Origin: Bacteroidales bacterium
GTDB lineage: Bacteria; Bacteroidota; Bacteroidia; Bacteroidales; Muribaculaceae
Length of the DNA: 41,487 nucleotides
Assembly (NCBI GenBank): GCA_004555955.1
Contig: SFJG01000009.1
Coordinates: forward strand, 1 to 41,487
Reading direction: 5' to 3'
A program made the translations under genes and the position numbers. Positions 34,201 to 41,236 of this stretch are shown here, piece by piece (position 1 is the stretch's first letter; every line of letters starts with the position of its first letter). Under the pieces are notes generated by a model that made no database searches, was not told the origin of the DNA, and saw only the letters and a program-made list of their open reading frames with translations.

Positions 34201-35669
34201 TAGTTTTTGCCCTGGTAGGTATATTCGTAAGCCACGCAAAGAATCTCGTCGGCGTTAAGAGCCGATGTGAGCGAGATGTAGCCCAGCGAGGCATTGAGTT
34301 TGTATTCGCTCGACGACAACAGTCGTGCGCTCTCGATTTTCTCGAAGTCGCGACCACCCTCAACACCAACGGCAGACAGAGGCTCGAGCGCCGATGTCAC
34401 CGAGCTGATGTAGCGAGCATCGGGATAGCCGGTTTTGATTTCGTTGAGCAGGCTGTTGCTGTTGTTAGAAGGCACCGACACCGACGCATCGGGCGTCCAA
34501 TGGTTGCTCTGAAGCACACTGTTTTCGCCCAAGTCCATAAAGCCGACGATGTTGCGCGACTCGTTGTAGGAACTGCGCGTATTTGTAATCCACACTTCAA
34601 TGCGCGTAATGTTGATGCCCGACGACACATACGGCAACTTCGAAGCAAATTCGTCGTAGTGTTCGCGGAAGAAATGCGACAAGAAGAAGTGACGGTTTTT
34701 GTCGTATTCGTCGGCATTGATGCTGAAAGCGGTCTTCTGTGCGCCGCCCTTTGTGTTGACGGTCTGCGATTCGCTATTCTGCTGCGACACAAGCGCCGTT
34801 ACGGTCAGTTTGCCGAACTGCAACTTGGTTTTCATACCGAAAAGCGCCGTGCTACCTTTGATGAGCGACGACCCGGTGGTCATCGACACGTTGCCAGCCT
34901 CGATGCTTTTGATGATTTCATCTTCTTTGCCTTCATACTTAAGTTTGAGGTTCTTGGAGTCGAAATCGAAGGTTGCATCGGTGTTGTACGTCATGTTGAA
35001 TTTCAACTTATCGCCCACCGACGCATCGACCGTTGCTTGAATTTTTTGGTCGAAGTCGAAGTAGGTTTTGCGACGTGCGCTTGCCGGGAGTGCCGGGTTG
35101 TCGGTCTTGTTCGACTTTATGCCCATCTGCACCTGTACGCTACCTTGCGTCTTGAGTTGTACCCCACCCGGTCCGAACACCTTTTCCAACGGTCCGAGCG
35201 AGAACTTCATGTCGAAAATATTAAACTTGTCTTTGCCCTTATTCTCGTAGAGTTCGGAATTCTTCTTGCGATAGTATTCCATCATCGACTCGCGAATTTC
35301 TTTGCTGTTGTATTCGTCAGCCGAGAGGATAAACGGCGTAACGATTTCGCGCTCGCCGATGCGTGTTCGCACGACGTAGCACCCGGTCGTCGGGTCGTAT
35401 ACCGCCTCCGACTTGACGTTCGACGGGTCGCGCAGGTCGATAGGATTCTTTTCGTTAGAGAGCACCTCGTCGTAGGACGTCGGCACTGTATTTTTCACCT
35501 TATAGTGCAACCGCGACGAGTCGGCGGGTTGCGGCGTCTGAGCCGATAACGGCGGCGGTGGTGCCATTTCCGACTTTTTGTACTGCGGAAACACCATAAC
35601 CGAGCTCGCCAAGCATAACAGCACGGCGAGAACTCCCGTTTTACGATATCTCTTGTTGCCCGACGCCAT
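28215..35669 (-). CDS. sprA: SprA, outer-membrane channel of the type IX secretion system
   Basis: 2484 residues, close to known SprA proteins (about 2400). A signal peptide (MASGNKRYRKTGVLAVLLCL onward) is followed by a proline-rich stretch and then hallmark segments: 'FSLGPLEKVFGPGGVQLKTQ', the repeated SprA N-type units, many amphipathic strands and a final strand ending NYGLSVNLSLAR. SprA is known to form a very large single-chain beta-barrel that passes T9SS cargo across the outer membrane and is needed for gliding in motile Bacteroidota. Here it lies 7 nt after ruvA, an arrangement I recall from other members of the phylum. Other T9SS genes (porV, gldKLMN, porU) are not in the window. 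Several long antisense frames on the plus strand are composition shadows. Confidence 0.96.
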   Translation of the reverse strand: MASGNKRYRKTGVLAVLLCLASSVMVFPQYKKSEMAPPPPLSAQTPQPADSSRLHYKVKNTVPTSYDEVLSNEKNPIDLRDPSNVKSEAVYDPTTGCYVVRTRIGEREIVTPFILSADEYNSKEIRESMMEYYRKKNSELYENKGKDKFNIFDMKFSLGPLEKVFGPGGVQLKTQGSVQVQMGIKSNKTDNPALPASARRKTYFDFDQKIQATVDASVGDKLKFNMTYNTDATFDFDSKNLKLKYEGKEDEIIKSIEAGNVSMTTGSSLIKGSTALFGMKTKLQFGKLTVTALVSQQNSESQTVNTKGGAQKTAFSINADEYDKNRHFFLSHFFREHYDEFASKLPYVSSGINITRIEVWITNTRSSYNESRNIVGFMDLGENSVLQSNHWTPDASVSVPSNNSNSLLNEIKTGYPDARYISSVTSALEPLSAVGVEGGRDFEKIESARLLSSSEYKLNASLGYISLTSALNADEILCVAYEYTYQGKNYKVGEFSSDVTDTSQSLYLKLLKGATVSPQFANWRLMMKNVYSLGAYQVQKQNFKLNIKYLNDTTGTAVQYLPVEPIRSTPLLRVMNLDRLDSNNETNPDGFYDFLEGYTVIASQGKIIFPVAEPFGSYLESKIANPDDAKQYVYKELYDSTQTIAKQFQDKNKFILEGEYQASSGSQIRLNAMNVPRGSVVVTAGGVTLTENSDYTVDYNMGIVTITNQSIIDSGTNISVSLENQSLYSMQRKTLLGLDLNYAFNKDFNIGGTLMHFSEKPLTEKVSIGDELINNTIWGMNMSYNKNFMWLTNLVNKIPTVNATAPSTLSVQGEFAQLIPHKQKTGTNSGSSFIDDFETSQNTIDIRSPYSWFLASTPYDSSADALFPEAALSNNVEYGKNRALLAWYYVDRMFTQKNSSLCPAYLKNDLRQMSSPYIREVTTKEIWPNRELNYGEASAIQTLNLSFYPTERGPYNLDDTNIDSDFNLLNPERRWGGIMRKLDNTNFESSNIEYIQFWLMDPFIDDVDVPNTSDGGDLYFNLGEVSEDILKDGFKAYENGNPIDGSTNKTRETVWGRVSTETSVAYAFDNTAGARRYQDVGLNGLHTDAEFEFPTYKNYVDNLRLKLSPAKIAELEDDQFSPFNDPAGDNYHYYRGYDYDEQQAGVLERYKHYNGTEGNSLGDDDNRDRLYQSSRSVPDVEDINQDNTLNEYERYYQYHISLRPKDMVVGENYITDKQEYIAPLRNGQKQVTTWYQFKIPLKEYEKKVGSISDFSTIRFIRMFLTGFRETTHLRFATMELVRGDWRSYDYNLNTRGETPADGQLAMSVVNIEENSGREPVNYVLPPGVNRVVDPGQSQITQLNEQSLSLKVSNIKPGDARAVYKNTSLDLRIYKRLQMFAHAERLITDVAGDLKDGDFSVFLRLGTDIKNNYYEYEVPVKLTPAIQGGVFYNNNSQSDRYIVWPEQNFFDIRTSVFTDVKKQRNREKADPSSGVGYTTIYSDYDPYHDGNRVSVIGNPSLGDIRVVMIGVRNNSASERSGEVWVNELKVTDFDEDGGWAAKANVNLGISDIATVNFAGHIETVGFGGVDQSLANRRLDDYKQYNVATQVDVGRFLPEKVKLKAPVYYSLTKEKTSPKYNPLDQDILLEDALDNAVDKAERDSIKNYAIDQSTVKSFSVSGFNFGVKSKTPMPWDPANFTLNFSFNKQENISPTIEYEHINDYRGSFQYAFSPYFKPFKPFSSIKSKSKNLKFFKDWEFNYLPTSLNFLTNMTRYYYELQSRNEADVSVEVPVSVSKNFYWDRQFQLQWNLTKQLTFSFSSNTMARIEEAMGQVNKKLFPDRYKEWRDTVWNSIKGFGTPWNYDQTFTASYKAPFNKIPALDFLTGNVSYNSTYKWDRGTEIEGNSVGNSIANNGVWNVDGKFNFENLYNKNKYLKEVNKRFSNTQRTQTKQKKPKKFQRTFQLNDSTATEVRHNLKTKKVQIKATTLDGKPFPVKTEIVDENNLKIVTTGKQNIKVVVTESLKEDKNIWKEIGDHAARFAMSVRSASFKWRNTHTANISQFIPEVGDLLGQSRSYGPMSPGLDFAFGFTDESYLQKAMDRGWLLRDQNQTSPAIFSRTEEYTFELQLEPIRGLKIQLTANHTDNRTNQVQFMYDGMPTTRTGSFNMTTCAIRTALGRSSADDGYNSDTYNKFISYLPQIAQRIEQRYAGSVYPTTGFLEGSAYAGQPYTEGVGGVNQSSSDVMIPAFLAAYTGKDPNKVTLSPFPSLSKILPNWRVTYDGLVKIGNLKKIFKSLTLSHAYQCTYSVGSFNSYLNWVSIGGDLGFTLDELTQCPVPSSPYNISSVSITEKFAPLVGLAATLHNNLTLNAEYRDSRTLTLNSDAGQLVEANQRGVTVGAGYKIANFNSVLKIKGKQQGVSNDLTLNLDFSFQNTQALIRKIQEGTSQATSGTQSMTINFTANYVLSKRITLSAYFDHQINKPLISSSSYPTTNSNYGLSVNLSLAR

Positions 35670-35676
35670 GAAAATG

Positions 35677-36258
35677 CTACAAAAGTTTAAGCGCCATCTT
35701 GATTATTTCTTCCACCTTCAAGGTCGGTTGCTCCCTAAGCAACTTTCCCACAGTCTTTTGCACTGCGGCACGCGTAAAACCCAACATAATTAGGGCTGCA
35801 ACTGCTTCGTCGTAGGCTTCGCCGCTGCCCTGCTCAGCAACTGCCGCAGCGTCGCCAACGCCTGTAACCTTATCTTTCAGGTCGACAATAATGCGCTGTG
35901 CCGTCTTGGCACCGATGCCTTTTACCGACTTGAGCATACCGGAATTGCCCGAAGCAATCACCGACATAAGGTCGTCGACCGTCAGCGACGAAAGAATCAT
36001 TCGCGCCGTGTTCGGTCCAACGCCCGAAACGCTGATTAGCAACTCGAACATTTCGCGTTCCTGCTTGTCGCGAAATCCGAAAAGCGTGTATGCATCTTCG
36101 CGAATCGCCTCATATACAAAGAGTTTTGCTTCGCGAAGATTCTGAATGGCTGTATATGTATTGAGGGAAATGTTCACATAATACCCCACTCCGCCGCAGT
36201 CGATAACGGCATAGGTCGGGGCTATTTCAGCAATTTCTCCTCGTAGATAGTCGTACAT
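35677..36258 (-). CDS. ruvA: Holliday junction branch migration protein RuvA
   Basis: 193 residues. The N-terminal OB domain starts MYDYLRGEIAEIAPTYAVID, followed by a tetramerisation strand, then two helix-hairpin-helix motifs GVGPNTARMIL and GIGAKTAQRII that bind the junction. The C-terminal three-helix domain (EAVAALIMLGFTRAAVQKTV) contacts RuvB. Length is standard. It probably heads a two-gene operon with sprA. An inverted repeat lies directly upstream. Confidence 0.95.
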   Translation of the reverse strand: MYDYLRGEIAEIAPTYAVIDCGGVGYYVNISLNTYTAIQNLREAKLFVYEAIREDAYTLFGFRDKQEREMFELLISVSGVGPNTARMILSSLTVDDLMSVIASGNSGMLKSVKGIGAKTAQRIIVDLKDKVTGVGDAAAVAEQGSGEAYDEAVAALIMLGFTRAAVQKTVGKLLREQPTLKVEEIIKMALKLL

Positions 36259-36260
36259 AA

Positions 36261-36296
36261 GTTATAGTATATTGCAATTCCTAACAATACTATAAC
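36261..36296. repeat. Inverted repeat upstream of ruvA
   Basis: GTTATAGTAT (36261-36270) and ATACTATAAC (36287-36296), perfect 10-bp arms with a 16-nt spacer, only 3 nt from the ruvA start codon. A near-consensus -7 box TAGTATTG on the minus strand (36285-36292) overlaps the right arm, so it may be an operator for ruvA-sprA. Confidence 0.5.
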
Positions 36297-36342
36297 GATA
36301 CGCAGCCCCATTTATTGCTATCGGCAGGCAAAAAAGTTGCCG

Positions 36343-39051
36343 TCAAGAACGATTGGCTGTCGGACTTTCGCCGAAATAATCTTTGTAACATTTAGCGAAA
36401 TACGACGGCGACGAAAAGCCCACGTCGTAAGCCACTTCGGCAACGGTTTTGTCGAGCGCCGACAGCATCGAATGCGCCTTCTTCAAACGTGTGATACGAA
36501 TCAATTCGTTGGGCGAATAGTTGGTCAGCGACTTCATCTTTCGATAAAGTTGGACGCGGCTCATACCAAGTTCACGGCCTATATCCTCAACATTCAAGTC
36601 GGAATTGCTGATTTCGCGCTCCACGCAAGCCTTAAATCGCGAAACGAAGTCTTTATCCATACTGCAAATGTCTTCTTTGACGAGCATATTCGAATCGCCG
36701 AAATACTCCTGCAAGCGCTTACGCTGCGCAATGAGGTTGGCAATTCGGCTGCAGAGCAACGCTTTGCTGAAGGGCTTGGAGATGTACGAATCGGCTCCAC
36801 CGGCATAGCCTTTGATGCGCTGTTCGTCGAGCGAACATGCCGTGAGCAGAATTACCGGGATGTGACACGTTTGCAATTCCGATTTGAGTTTTGCGCAGCA
36901 TTCGTAGCCGTCCATGCCGGGCATCATAACGTCGCAAACAATCACATCGGGCACATATTTCATTGCCTTTTTGATGCCCGATTCGCCGTCGGGAGCTTCG
37001 ATGACGGTATATTCGTCGTGCAGAATAGTTCGCACATAATTTCGAATATCGGCATTGTCGTCGATGATGAGCACCGTGGCTTTTTCGGAATCGAGAGCCA
37101 TATCTTCGGTTTGGTCGGGCACGTCGAAGACAGCGGATTGACGCATTGCCGCGCTCATCGACGTGTCGGTAGCCGGATCTTCGACAGGCTCTATGAGCGG
37201 CAGTTCGACAATGAAACGCGTGCCCTCTTCGTCGCTTTCGACGTGCACGTTGCCCTCGTGCATATCCACAAAGGCTTTTACAAGAGCAAGTCCGATTCCC
37301 GAGCCGGAATGATTCATGTCGGACGTATAGAAGCGGTTGAATATTTTGTCGATATGTTCGCTCGAAATCAGGCTACCCGTATTGGCAACAGTCAGACGAA
37401 TCGTTGCTCCGCCACCGGTCGGAATGCGCTCCAGCACAACCGTCACTTTACCGTTTTCGGGCGTATACTTAAAGGCGTTCGACAGTAGATTGAAGAATAT
37501 ACTTTCGAGTTTTGTGCGGTCGGCGGAAGTAACAAAATCAGCATCTGGGTCGACATTATAACTATAGTGCTGATGCTTTTTGATAGCCACCGGCATAAAA
37601 GGCTCCGCCCAATCGCGGAAACACTCACGAAGGTCGAGTGCTTCGCGCTTCATCTCCATCTTGCCGTTTTCGACCTTGCGGAAATCAAGGATTTGGTTGA
37701 CCAAACGCAACAGCAAGCCCGTATTTTTCTTGACGATTTGCAAGAGTTTGCGGTCGGCATCGGCAATGGTCGACGAGGCAAGGAGTTGGTCGACCGGGTC
37801 GGCTATGAGTGTCAACGGCGTGCGAAAGTCGTGCGAAATGTTGGTAAAAAACACCAACTTAGCCTGAGTAGCCTCTTCGAGACGCTTCGACAACTGCACC
37901 ATTTGCTCGTACTGCGACTTGAGTTTCTCGCTCTGCTCCTCCAACTTGGCGTTCATCAAACTCTTGCTACGCAACGACTTGACAGATACGACAAGCAGCA
38001 CAGCGCAGAGCACGAGAATCAACAATATGCAGAAAAGCACCATCTTTTGCGTATAGTAGCGCGACACATAGTTGGAAATCTTGCCGCTTAGCGTCTCAAT
38101 TTTCTGGTCGAGTTCGGAGATTTGCGCCGACTGCAAGAGGAGATTCTCCACATTGAGCGAATCGACAGCCATCGTGCTGAGCACGGTCACTTTCGGATAC
38201 GGGCGATGCTCCAGAATGTTCATTGCCGTCTGCAAGACTTTGTCGCCGCCCGTAGGATAAGAAAACGAAGCGGTAAAGAATCCGTTTTGCACAGCCTCAA
38301 TGCCCAATCCCTTTCCGGCAATGGCATCAACACCGATAAACTTTATTTCTTTTTCGCGGTGATGCTTGCGAGCCGCCTCGTAGGCACCATAAGCCATCAT
38401 ATCATTGTGGGCGAAACACACGTCGATGTCAGTACCCGCTATCAGCAGCGAATCCATCTTCTCGAACGCCACATCGCGAAGCCATTCGGCGTCGACCGAC
38501 GCCACTACTTCGAGGTTGGGATGATGCGCAAATGCGCTGACAAATCCTTCGTGGCGCTCCTCAGCAGGCGACGAATTGGTTAGACCTTTCAACTCGACAA
38601 CCTTCAGATTGCCGGCACTTAAAGAACTTATGTAATTGCCGACCGATTTGCCTATTTGGAAATTGTCGGCACCGATGAATGCATTATACTTACTCGAATT
38701 AAGTTTGCGGTCGACGATAACGACCGGAATGCCGCGGTCGTAAGCCGTTTCGACAATCGACGCTATGGCATCTGTCTCGTTGGGCGACACAACGAGCAAA
38801 TCAACGTTCTTGTTGATAAAATATTTTATATCTTCTATTTGTTTTTCATTGTTGTCGTTTGCAGCACGAAATTCTACATCGACATTCCCATACATAAAAG
38901 TTTCGCGAAGAATTTCGCCGTTCATCTGTTTGCGCCACGCATCTTCGCTGCATTGGCTCACACCAATGTGAAATTGTTTGTCCGTACCGGAACATCCGAC
39001 GACGAAAAGCGCAGCAAGAAGCAATAACGCAACACTAATCAGTTGTTTCAT
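36343..39051 (-). CDS. Hybrid two-component system sensor/regulator (HTCS), fructan/fructose type
   Basis: 902 residues in one chain. An N-terminal signal with a lipobox-like VVGC (Cys20) precedes a LacI/RbsB-type periplasmic sugar-binding domain (about 27-305: FHIGVSQCSEDAWR, VVSPNETDAI, VIVDRKL, FIGVDAIAGKG). A transmembrane helix lies at about 337-356 and a coiled linker at 365-395. The HisKA site has His407 in NISHDFRTPL, the ATPase has NLLSNAFKYTPENG and SGSGIGLAL, the receiver has Asp707 in VCDVMMPGMDG and Lys759, and an AraC-type HTH domain ends the chain (800-902). This is the layout of the Bacteroides fructan regulator BT1754, which binds fructose, and the neighbours fit the same role. 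A separate periplasmic-binding sensor rather than Reg_prop repeats is characteristic. Confidence 0.95.
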   Translation of the reverse strand: MKQLISVALLLLAALFVVGCSGTDKQFHIGVSQCSEDAWRKQMNGEILRETFMYGNVDVEFRAANDNNEKQIEDIKYFINKNVDLLVVSPNETDAIASIVETAYDRGIPVVIVDRKLNSSKYNAFIGADNFQIGKSVGNYISSLSAGNLKVVELKGLTNSSPAEERHEGFVSAFAHHPNLEVVASVDAEWLRDVAFEKMDSLLIAGTDIDVCFAHNDMMAYGAYEAARKHHREKEIKFIGVDAIAGKGLGIEAVQNGFFTASFSYPTGGDKVLQTAMNILEHRPYPKVTVLSTMAVDSLNVENLLLQSAQISELDQKIETLSGKISNYVSRYYTQKMVLFCILLILVLCAVLLVVSVKSLRSKSLMNAKLEEQSEKLKSQYEQMVQLSKRLEEATQAKLVFFTNISHDFRTPLTLIADPVDQLLASSTIADADRKLLQIVKKNTGLLLRLVNQILDFRKVENGKMEMKREALDLRECFRDWAEPFMPVAIKKHQHYSYNVDPDADFVTSADRTKLESIFFNLLSNAFKYTPENGKVTVVLERIPTGGGATIRLTVANTGSLISSEHIDKIFNRFYTSDMNHSGSGIGLALVKAFVDMHEGNVHVESDEEGTRFIVELPLIEPVEDPATDTSMSAAMRQSAVFDVPDQTEDMALDSEKATVLIIDDNADIRNYVRTILHDEYTVIEAPDGESGIKKAMKYVPDVIVCDVMMPGMDGYECCAKLKSELQTCHIPVILLTACSLDEQRIKGYAGGADSYISKPFSKALLCSRIANLIAQRKRLQEYFGDSNMLVKEDICSMDKDFVSRFKACVEREISNSDLNVEDIGRELGMSRVQLYRKMKSLTNYSPNELIRITRLKKAHSMLSALDKTVAEVAYDVGFSSPSYFAKCYKDYFGESPTANRS

Positions 39052-39087
39052 TTTCAGTAGTTTTAGGTAGGTATTATATAAGGTAAC

Positions 39088-39122
39088 AAGGGCGGACGTC
39101 GCAGAGCGAACGCCCGTCCTTG
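39088..39122. terminator. Imperfect hairpin between fructokinase and HTCS genes
   Basis: An imperfect stem of about 15 bp (CAAGGGCGGACGTCGC with GCGAACGCCCGTCCTTG) with bulges, lying 37 nt before the HTCS start. There is no T-run after it on the minus strand, so it may attenuate or process the operon transcript rather than end it. Confidence 0.4.
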
Positions 39123-39133
39123 AAAAATTAGGC

Positions 39134-40039
39134 TTATAAGAGTTTTTCTTTCATATGAGCCGGCATTGTTGGCATAGCACCGGCGTGGCGGCACACTTCG
39201 GCAGCGACCTGCACAGCCAAGCGATGCGCCGTTACAACGTCTTTACCGGCAAGATAAGCCGAGCAGAACGTTGCCGTAAACGAGTCGCCCGCACCAACAG
39301 CATCGACAACTTCGACCTTCGGCGTCATTTCCTTATTGAAGCAATCGGCGGTTATTGCATAACTGCAAGTGCTGCCGCACGTAACGATGACGAGATTCAA
39401 GTTGTAGCGCTTCATCAGCTCCAAACCGATACGACGCACCGACTCTTCGTCGTTGATGTCGACCTCACCGAGTTCCAACATTCGGCAAATCACCACGATT
39501 TCGTCTTCGTTGATTTTCAACGCATTGCTACGATGCAACGACTCTTCGACAATCTCGCGATTATAATAATTTTGACGCAAATTTATGTCGTAAACCTTCA
39601 ACGTACCTTCGCTACGCATCGAATCCAAGAATCGATAAATCGTTGCGCGGCTCACCGGGCTACGTTGAGCCAACGAGCCGAAACAAACGGCGTCGGCGCG
39701 CTCTGCAAGGCTCTTCATTTCGTCGGTAAACGGAATGTTGTCCCATGCCGAACCTTCGCAAATATCGTAGATTGGTTCTGTCGGCGACTTGTAAGTTACG
39801 TTAACCTCTCCTGTTGGGAAGTCGACACGCGACAGCATCAGATTGAGACCTTTAGCCTCCAATTGACGAACCACTTCATCACCCCAATTATCTTCACCGA
39901 TTGCGCTGACAACGTAACTTTCGTGACCCATTTGAGATGCGTGGTAGGCAAAATTGGCAGGAGCACCGCCTATTTTGCGTTCTTCAGGCATCACGTCCCA
40001 AAGCGCTTCTCCGAGTCCTACTATGATTTTTCTTTCCAT
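39134..40039 (-). CDS. PfkB-family fructokinase
   Basis: 301 residues. The N-terminus has GLGEALWDVMPEERKIGGAPANFA, with the PfkB first signature and GGAPAN substrate loop. The catalytic site near the C-terminus is VVDAVGAGDSFTATF (Asp in GAGDS), and VYDINLRQNYY contributes the nucleotide side. PfkB sugar kinases of this type phosphorylate fructose to fructose 6-phosphate. The genes around it (GH32, MFS, fructose-type HTCS) give the substrate strongly by context. It follows the transporter by 25 nt in one operon. Confidence 0.94.
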   Translation of the reverse strand: MERKIIVGLGEALWDVMPEERKIGGAPANFAYHASQMGHESYVVSAIGEDNWGDEVVRQLEAKGLNLMLSRVDFPTGEVNVTYKSPTEPIYDICEGSAWDNIPFTDEMKSLAERADAVCFGSLAQRSPVSRATIYRFLDSMRSEGTLKVYDINLRQNYYNREIVEESLHRSNALKINEDEIVVICRMLELGEVDINDEESVRRIGLELMKRYNLNLVIVTCGSTCSYAITADCFNKEMTPKVEVVDAVGAGDSFTATFCSAYLAGKDVVTAHRLAVQVAAEVCRHAGAMPTMPAHMKEKLL

Positions 40040-40064
40040 AATGGTATTGAAATTATTTATCGTT

Positions 40065-41213
40065 TCACTTTTTTACTTTTGTTCCAAAAAATACCAAATA
40101 GACAACTCCGACGAGCATAACAGCCACGGCGCCTATTTGCGAGCCCATTGAGTCGGACGCATAGCCCATTACCAACGGGAAAATTGTTCCTCCAAACAAT
40201 CCCATAATCATCAAGCCCGACACTGCATTCTTCTGCTCCGGCAAACGCAACATCGCCTGCGAAACGATAATCGGGAATATGTTTGAGTTGCCGAATCCGA
40301 TAAGTGCAACGCAAATATAAATCATTTCAACGGAATTTGCAAACAACAGTCCTGCCATTCCTAAAACCATACACAGAGTGCTGATGACGAAAAACAATTT
40401 CGCCGATACTTTCGACAGGATAAACGAGCCGCTGAAGCAGCCAATCGTACGGAACAAGAAGTAGACGCTCGTGGCAAATCCCGCCTCGGCAAGCGTGAAT
40501 CCAAGGCGCTCCATAAGCACCTTCGGCGCAGTAACGTTAGTGCCGACGTCGATTCCAACGTGACACATAATGCCCAAGAACGACAGCAACACGAGTTTGT
40601 CGCCCAACAGACGGAAACATTGTCCGAACGACGTCGTTTCGCTGCGGCTTTCTTCGATATGCGTTGCACCGAGTGCGATTACGGCGATTACCGACACTGC
40701 CATAAAGATGGGGAAAAGCATTTTCCAATCGTCAAACTGCACGGCAGCCCAACCGGCTAATATCGGTGCGATAAACGATGCAATCGCCTTGACAAACTGT
40801 CCGAAAGTCATCGTGCTTGCCAAATGCTTGCCGCTTACCAGGTTCGAAACCAAGGGATTAATAGACGTTTGCATAATTGCATTGCCTATACCCAACAAAG
40901 AGAACGATATTATCATCCACACCATATTGTAGGGACAAACGAGGGGCATCAAAAGCGAAACCGTTGTCACTATCAACGACACTAACACGGTATTGCGACG
41001 GCCTATGCGATTCATCAACATGCCCGACGGCACCGAGAATATAAGAAACCAAAAGAACACCATCGATGGCAGCATATTGGCTACCGTATCGCTCAATTTC
41101 AGGTCAAGTTTTACATAGTTGGTCGCGATGCCGACAAGGTCGACAAAGCCCATGGCAAAAAACGCCAACAAGACCGGTATTAATTTGGCATAATTAAATT
41201 TATTTTGTTCCAT
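40065..41213 (-). CDS. MFS sugar importer (FucP-like, probable fructose permease)
   Basis: 382 residues with about 12 hydrophobic segments and MFS loop signatures: MLMNRIGRRNTVLV in the first half and INPLVSNLVSG in the middle. The sequence starts KLIPVLLAFFAMGFVDLVGI, as in FucP-type sugar/H+ symporters of Bacteroidetes. The gene is 25 nt before fructokinase and 23 nt after the GH32 gene. It should import fructose through the inner membrane for the kinase, as BT1758 does in Bacteroides thetaiotaomicron. Confidence 0.92.
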   Translation of the reverse strand: MEQNKFNYAKLIPVLLAFFAMGFVDLVGIATNYVKLDLKLSDTVANMLPSMVFFWFLIFSVPSGMLMNRIGRRNTVLVSLIVTTVSLLMPLVCPYNMVWMIISFSLLGIGNAIMQTSINPLVSNLVSGKHLASTMTFGQFVKAIASFIAPILAGWAAVQFDDWKMLFPIFMAVSVIAVIALGATHIEESRSETTSFGQCFRLLGDKLVLLSFLGIMCHVGIDVGTNVTAPKVLMERLGFTLAEAGFATSVYFLFRTIGCFSGSFILSKVSAKLFFVISTLCMVLGMAGLLFANSVEMIYICVALIGFGNSNIFPIIVSQAMLRLPEQKNAVSGLMIMGLFGGTIFPLVMGYASDSMGSQIGAVAVMLVGVVYLVFFGTKVKK

Positions 41214-41236
41214 TTTCTTCTATAATGAAAGTTTTA

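Noticed and set aside
28485..35549. Several long plus-strand frames (435-524 codons) opposite sprA
   Set aside because: SprA is intact across the whole region; the antisense frames arise from its codon bias.
36337..37488. 383-codon plus-strand frame opposite the HTCS gene
   Set aside because: The minus strand shows receiver, kinase and AraC motifs in order; the plus frame has none.
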